Source: Nitrospira sp. (GTDB taxonomy: Bacteria > Nitrospirota > Nitrospiria > Nitrospirales > Nitrospiraceae). From it: a stretch of 64,000 bases of DNA. The notes below the pieces were generated by a model. That model made no database searches, was not told the origin of the DNA, and saw only the letters and a program-made list of their open reading frames with translations. The stretch is taken from positions 682,001 through 746,000 of the forward strand of contig CP126123.1 in assembly GCA_030123605.1 (NCBI GenBank), in the 5' to 3' direction. Shown piece by piece: positions 60,648-64,000 of this stretch; positions within the stretch are counted from its first letter, which is position 1, and the number at the start of each line of letters is the position of its first letter. A program made the position numbers and the translations under genes.

Positions 60648-62333
60648 TCAGATCTTGAATCCACCCACGATTCCCTGCAGTTCGACAGCCAGTTGACTCA
60701 GGTCCTGGCTGGCCTTGGCAGACTCATGAGCCCCCGACGAGGACTCTTTCGTGACCTTCGCCACCTGCTCGATGTCGCTCGCAATCTGCTGGGTAGCGAC
60801 CGATTGCTCTTCCGACGCCACGGCAATCTGCCGGATCATGTCCGCGCTTTCCGAAACCATGCGTACGATCTGCGACAGGGCTTCGCCGGTCTTGTTGACC
60901 AGATCGACGCCCGCCGTGACTTTTTGCGTGCCCTGTTGCATCGAATCGACGGCCCCCCGCGTATCATGTTGGATTTGACGGATCATGTCGCCGATTTCCT
61001 TCGTGGCTTTGGTCGTCCGCTCGGCGAGCTTCCGTACCTCATCGGCCACGACTGCGAAACCCCGTCCCTGTTCACCGGCTCTGGCCGCTTCGATCGCCGC
61101 GTTCAAGGCCAGCAGGTTGGTTTGATCGGCAATGTCTTCGATCGTCCGGACGATTTCTCCGATCTGATCGGACGACTTACCGAGTTCGGAGATGATCGTC
61201 GCGGAGTTGGTGACGGCGTCGGACAATTGCTGCATTCCGGAAATGGTGCTGGACACCACAGTGCCGCCGTCTTGCGCCGTTTTAACCGTATCCTGTGCGA
61301 GGCTTGCGGCTTTGCCGGAGTTCTGCGCCACTTGACCGACGGTGGCGTTCATTTCTTCCACTGCGGCCGCGGTTTGTGACGCACGCGATGTCAGAGTGTC
61401 GGTCCCCTTTGAAATCTCTTCTGCGGTCGCAGACAGTTCGACCGACGCCGACGCCACTTTATCCGTAACATGCGCCACCTTCTTGATCATCTGCTGTAGT
61501 TTCTCGATGAACTCATTGAAGTAGCCGCCCATGTGCGCGATTTCATCGTTCCCCTCACAAGGCACCCGCTTGGTCAGGTCGCCCTCACCTTTGGCGATGT
61601 CCTTCGAGATTTCGCTCATCCTGGCCAACGGTTTCAACACGATGTTGCGCAGCAAGAAATAGGTGACCAGCATGATGATGACGACCATCCCCGCCATCAA
61701 TCCGCCGGTCTGCCACATCGACCGGTTCGAAAGGGCGACGGCTTCCGCCATCGGAAGCGAGAGGCTCAACATGCCCAGCGTCTCGCCGACTTGATTGTTG
61801 GTATGGCAGCTCAGGCAGGCAGCGGACGAGGCCTTATCCACGACGGCTCGGCGAAAGGTCTGCACCCCGTTAACGTCGTCGCGTCGTGCATAACTTTCCG
61901 CCCCGGCCATGATGGCGCGGATCGCTTCATTCTCGAAATTGTCCTTGGGGGTATTCGCCGGATTCATCGGATTTTGGCTGACCAGGCGGACACTGTACAT
62001 CCCCGTACGCGTGGCCTCCTCGCCCATTTCTCTGACCGCCGTCGCGGGGAAGGGAATGGCGTCTGGTACACCCGTATGGTCTTTGAGCACCTGGATCTCC
62101 CCGCCGGCTTTCGATTTCTTGACCTTCGCCACATAGTTCTGCGTGATATAGGCTCGTCCGATCATGATCTGTGTGCTGACGATGTTGCTGCGCCCTGCCA
62201 GCATCGTATCCATCTTGGCCTCTTCCTGCTGGTACAACAGAAAAAGACCGAGCATGATCACCAGAATGGACACCGCAGAAATCGACAGGACGAACTTCGG
62301 CCCGATGGTCATATTCTTCATCATAGTCCCCAT
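60648..62333 (-). CDS. Methyl-accepting chemotaxis protein with haem-binding CxxCH sensor
   Basis: 561 residues, AGGAGG upstream. TM1 is ~12-34. The periplasmic domain (~40-200) is of the DUF3365/Tll0287-like type with Cys173-Leu-Ser-Cys176-His177, a c-type haem motif. TM2 is ~210-232, followed by HAMP (~232-285) and a full signalling hairpin whose tip has [32 protein letters not shown]. It probably senses redox, oxygen or NO-type signals. It lies between cheB and cheW. Confidence 0.92.
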   Translation of the reverse strand: MGTMMKNMTIGPKFVLSISAVSILVIMLGLFLLYQQEEAKMDTMLAGRSNIVSTQIMIGRAYITQNYVAKVKKSKAGGEIQVLKDHTGVPDAIPFPATAVREMGEEATRTGMYSVRLVSQNPMNPANTPKDNFENEAIRAIMAGAESYARRDDVNGVQTFRRAVVDKASSAACLSCHTNNQVGETLGMLSLSLPMAEAVALSNRSMWQTGGLMAGMVVIIMLVTYFLLRNIVLKPLARMSEISKDIAKGEGDLTKRVPCEGNDEIAHMGGYFNEFIEKLQQMIKKVAHVTDKVASASVELSATAEEISKGTDTLTSRASQTAAAVEEMNATVGQVAQNSGKAASLAQDTVKTAQDGGTVVSSTISGMQQLSDAVTNSATIISELGKSSDQIGEIVRTIEDIADQTNLLALNAAIEAARAGEQGRGFAVVADEVRKLAERTTKATKEIGDMIRQIQHDTRGAVDSMQQGTQKVTAGVDLVNKTGEALSQIVRMVSESADMIRQIAVASEEQSVATQQIASDIEQVAKVTKESSSGAHESAKASQDLSQLAVELQGIVGGFKI

Positions 62334-62381
62334 AGCGCCTCCTACCCTCTCCTTTGTGAGCGATTGAGATGACGATCCCTG

Positions 62382-63479
62382 TCACACCATATTCATGATT
62401 TCGCCGATCACGTTGGGGAGCGAAACCACCTTTTCCGCACAGCCCGCTTCCACGACGGCTTTCGGCATGCCGTAGACGACGCAGGATGCCTCATCCTGCG
62501 CGATCGTCCGCCCGTTCGCCGCCTTGATCGCTTTCATGCCTTCCAACCCGTCATGTCCCATCCCCGTCAAGATCACACCGATACTGCGCTCGCCATACAA
62601 CGTCGCCACCGACTTGAGCATGATGTCGACGGAGGGCGCGTGAGGATGGTGCTCCACGTTCGGTGCCAGCGAGACGACCGTGCTGGTGATGGTTTTCTTA
62701 GCGACACGTAACTGAACGCCTCCCGGCGCCACGAGCACGCGGCCCGGCCGCACCTCGTCGCCTTCGACCGCTTCGCGGACCTCGAGTGCGCAGAGATTGT
62801 TGAGACGATCGGCGAATGTTTTCGTGAACGATTTAGGCATGTGCTGCACGATGACGATTCCTGCCGGGCAATCCGCTGGGATCATCGGCATGATTTCGAA
62901 TAGGGCCTGCGGGCCGCCTGTGGAACATCCGATGGCGATCAGTTTGGTGCCGCGGGTCACACTGACCGCGAAGCTGCTCAGCGCTTTGACCGGCGGGGCG
63001 CCGATCTTTGCAAGCCCGGTCATCGGAACTTTTTTCAACTTGCCGCCGATGTGTCTGGCGGTCAGCACTTTGGAGATCAATTGTGCTTGGATGTCGGCGA
63101 TTTTCGAGGCGACGCCGTCCAGTTGTTTGGGAACGAAATCCACTGCTCCCCATTCCAGGGCTTGCAGGGTTTCTTGAGCGCCTTCGGTCGTGATGGAACT
63201 CACCATGACGACTGGCACGGGATGTTTCGCCATGATGTGCTGCAGAGCCTGCAGGCCCGTCATACCGGGCATCTCCACATCCATGGTGACGACGTCGGGC
63301 TTCAATTGCTGCACCTGCTGGATCGCCTCTTCGCCGTTGCGTGCGACTCCCACGACTTGAATCTGTTTGTCCCCTTCCAACATGCCGGTCAGGCTCTTCC
63401 GCATAAAGGCGGAATCGTCCACGACCAAAACACGAACCGAACGGGTTTGAGGTGTCGTCTGTGAGGATGGAGTAGCCAT
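62382..63479 (-). CDS. cheB: Chemotaxis methylesterase CheB
   Basis: 365 residues. The receiver has DD (21-22), Asp67 in VTMDVEMPGMTG and VDFVPK Lys. The methylesterase domain has the catalytic Ser in GCSTGGPQALFE, His in VIVQHMPKSF and Asp in LTGMGHDGLEGM. It demethylates MCP glutamates. It follows cheV by 78 bases and precedes the MCP by 48. Confidence 0.95.
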   Translation of the reverse strand: MATPSSQTTPQTRSVRVLVVDDSAFMRKSLTGMLEGDKQIQVVGVARNGEEAIQQVQQLKPDVVTMDVEMPGMTGLQALQHIMAKHPVPVVMVSSITTEGAQETLQALEWGAVDFVPKQLDGVASKIADIQAQLISKVLTARHIGGKLKKVPMTGLAKIGAPPVKALSSFAVSVTRGTKLIAIGCSTGGPQALFEIMPMIPADCPAGIVIVQHMPKSFTKTFADRLNNLCALEVREAVEGDEVRPGRVLVAPGGVQLRVAKKTITSTVVSLAPNVEHHPHAPSVDIMLKSVATLYGERSIGVILTGMGHDGLEGMKAIKAANGRTIAQDEASCVVYGMPKAVVEAGCAEKVVSLPNVIGEIMNMV

Positions 63480-63557
63480 GGTTTCCTGTCTGTTACATCG
63501 GCCGTCCGCTGAGAAAGCTTGAATGCCCCTCCATGCGATCGACCGTACACCGCAGAT

Positions 63558-64000
63558 TCAGGCTGCTTTACTTGTCGGCGGTTTCTCCTGACTGAGATGA
63601 AACGACAGTTTCTCCCCTAACATCTTGGCGTCGAACTTCGTGATGTAGTCCGAGGCGCCGACCGATTTGCCCTTTTCCATGTTACAGGCGCCCGTCAAGG
63701 AGGAATGGAGCATCACGGGTAAGTGCGCCAGTCTCGGATCCGCGCGAATGTGTTTCGTCAAGGTGAACCCGTCCATTTCCGGCATCTCGATATCGCTCAA
63801 AATGCAGTGGATCTGATCGACGCATGGTTTACCTTCCGCGGTGGCTTGGTCCGCAAGCGCCTGCAGTTTCGTCCAGGCTTCCCCGCCGGTCGTGGCCATG
63901 ATGTACGACATCTCGAGACGCTCCAGTGCTTTACGAATTTGCGTCCGCGCCACCGAGGAATCGTCGGCAAACAACATACATTTCGATTTCAGTGCCGGGG
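63558..64000 (-). CDS. cheV: CheV, C-terminal receiver part (cut by window edge)
   Basis: The frame stays open to the right edge (LKSKC before MLFADD), so the ATG at 63977 is internal. The receiver shows ADDSSVAR, Asp in LSDIEMPEMDGFTL, SSLTGACNMEKG and ITKF Lys. The long spacer loop in the receiver (ADQATAEGKPCVDQIHC) and VMLHSSLTG are typical of CheV, a CheW-receiver fusion. The CheW half would lie beyond the window. Confidence 0.82.
   Translation of the reverse strand, partial: PALKSKCMLFADDSSVARTQIRKALERLEMSYIMATTGGEAWTKLQALADQATAEGKPCVDQIHCILSDIEMPEMDGFTLTKHIRADPRLAHLPVMLHSSLTGACNMEKGKSVGASDYITKFDAKMLGEKLSFHLSQEKPPTSKAA

Noticed and set aside
1-64000. CRISPR arrays, tRNA or rRNA genes
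   Set aside because: No regularly spaced repeats or conserved RNA sequences were seen; this is by eye, not by covariance search.

Overview
The window is a GC-rich bacterial chromosome segment. Its envelope genes are Gram-negative in type: outer-membrane porins, Slp-type and other lipoproteins, and a Wza-like exporter. Together with long PstC/PstA permeases, an exosortase locus and repeated lipoprotein families, the content fits a Nitrospira-like member of the Nitrospirota. That placement is an inference from gene content only. No rRNA, tRNA or CRISPR was seen.

Region 1 (1-22 kb) is a phosphate locus. It holds a partial phosphate-binding protein, three Slp-type lipoproteins, two paralogous porins, PhoB-type DNA-binding proteins (one with a degenerate receiver, one with no receiver), PsiE, pstS-pstC-pstA-pstB, phoU, a Ppx/GppA phosphatase, two tandem thymidylate-kinase-like proteins, SixA and a CHAD protein. 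Four or five promoters share tandem TAAC-type half-sites at offsets 0, 11 and 33, then a -10-like hexamer. This matches the geometry of a double Pho box, so much of the locus looks like a phosphate-starvation regulon. The phoU-to-CHAD part looks like polyphosphate handling.

Region 2 (22-53.8 kb) is an exopolysaccharide/exosortase locus, nearly all on the minus strand. In transcription order it runs: gmd, flippase, O-antigen-ligase-like protein, FkbM methyltransferase, glycosyltransferases, acetyltransferase, methyltransferase, an ISL3-type insertion sequence, an SGNH hydrolase, another glycosyltransferase, two tandem glycosidase-like proteins separated by a decayed glycosyltransferase tail, a VPLPA-CTERM protein, an XrtD-type exosortase fused to EpsI, a WecA-like transferase, PrsT, a Wza-like exporter, an outer-membrane barrel, Wzz, a BY-kinase-like ATPase, an ExeA-like ATPase and a response regulator. 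A heparinase II/III-type protein flanks it on the plus strand. AT-richer patches at about 39.2-40.2 and 45-47.5 kb suggest acquired genes.

Region 3 (53.8-64 kb) is signalling and motility on the minus strand: a partner-switch module (two STAS proteins, a receiver-PP2C phosphatase, an HPt protein and a receiver-anti-sigma-kinase fusion), a DUF420-like membrane protein, motA-motB, and cheV (partial)-cheB-MCP-cheW. The MCP sensor carries a CxxCH haem motif.

Several genes are masked by longer, false reading frames. A 127-residue lipoprotein at 7355-7738 is the main example. Start codons were chosen from Shine-Dalgarno sequences and, where available, from promoter positions.
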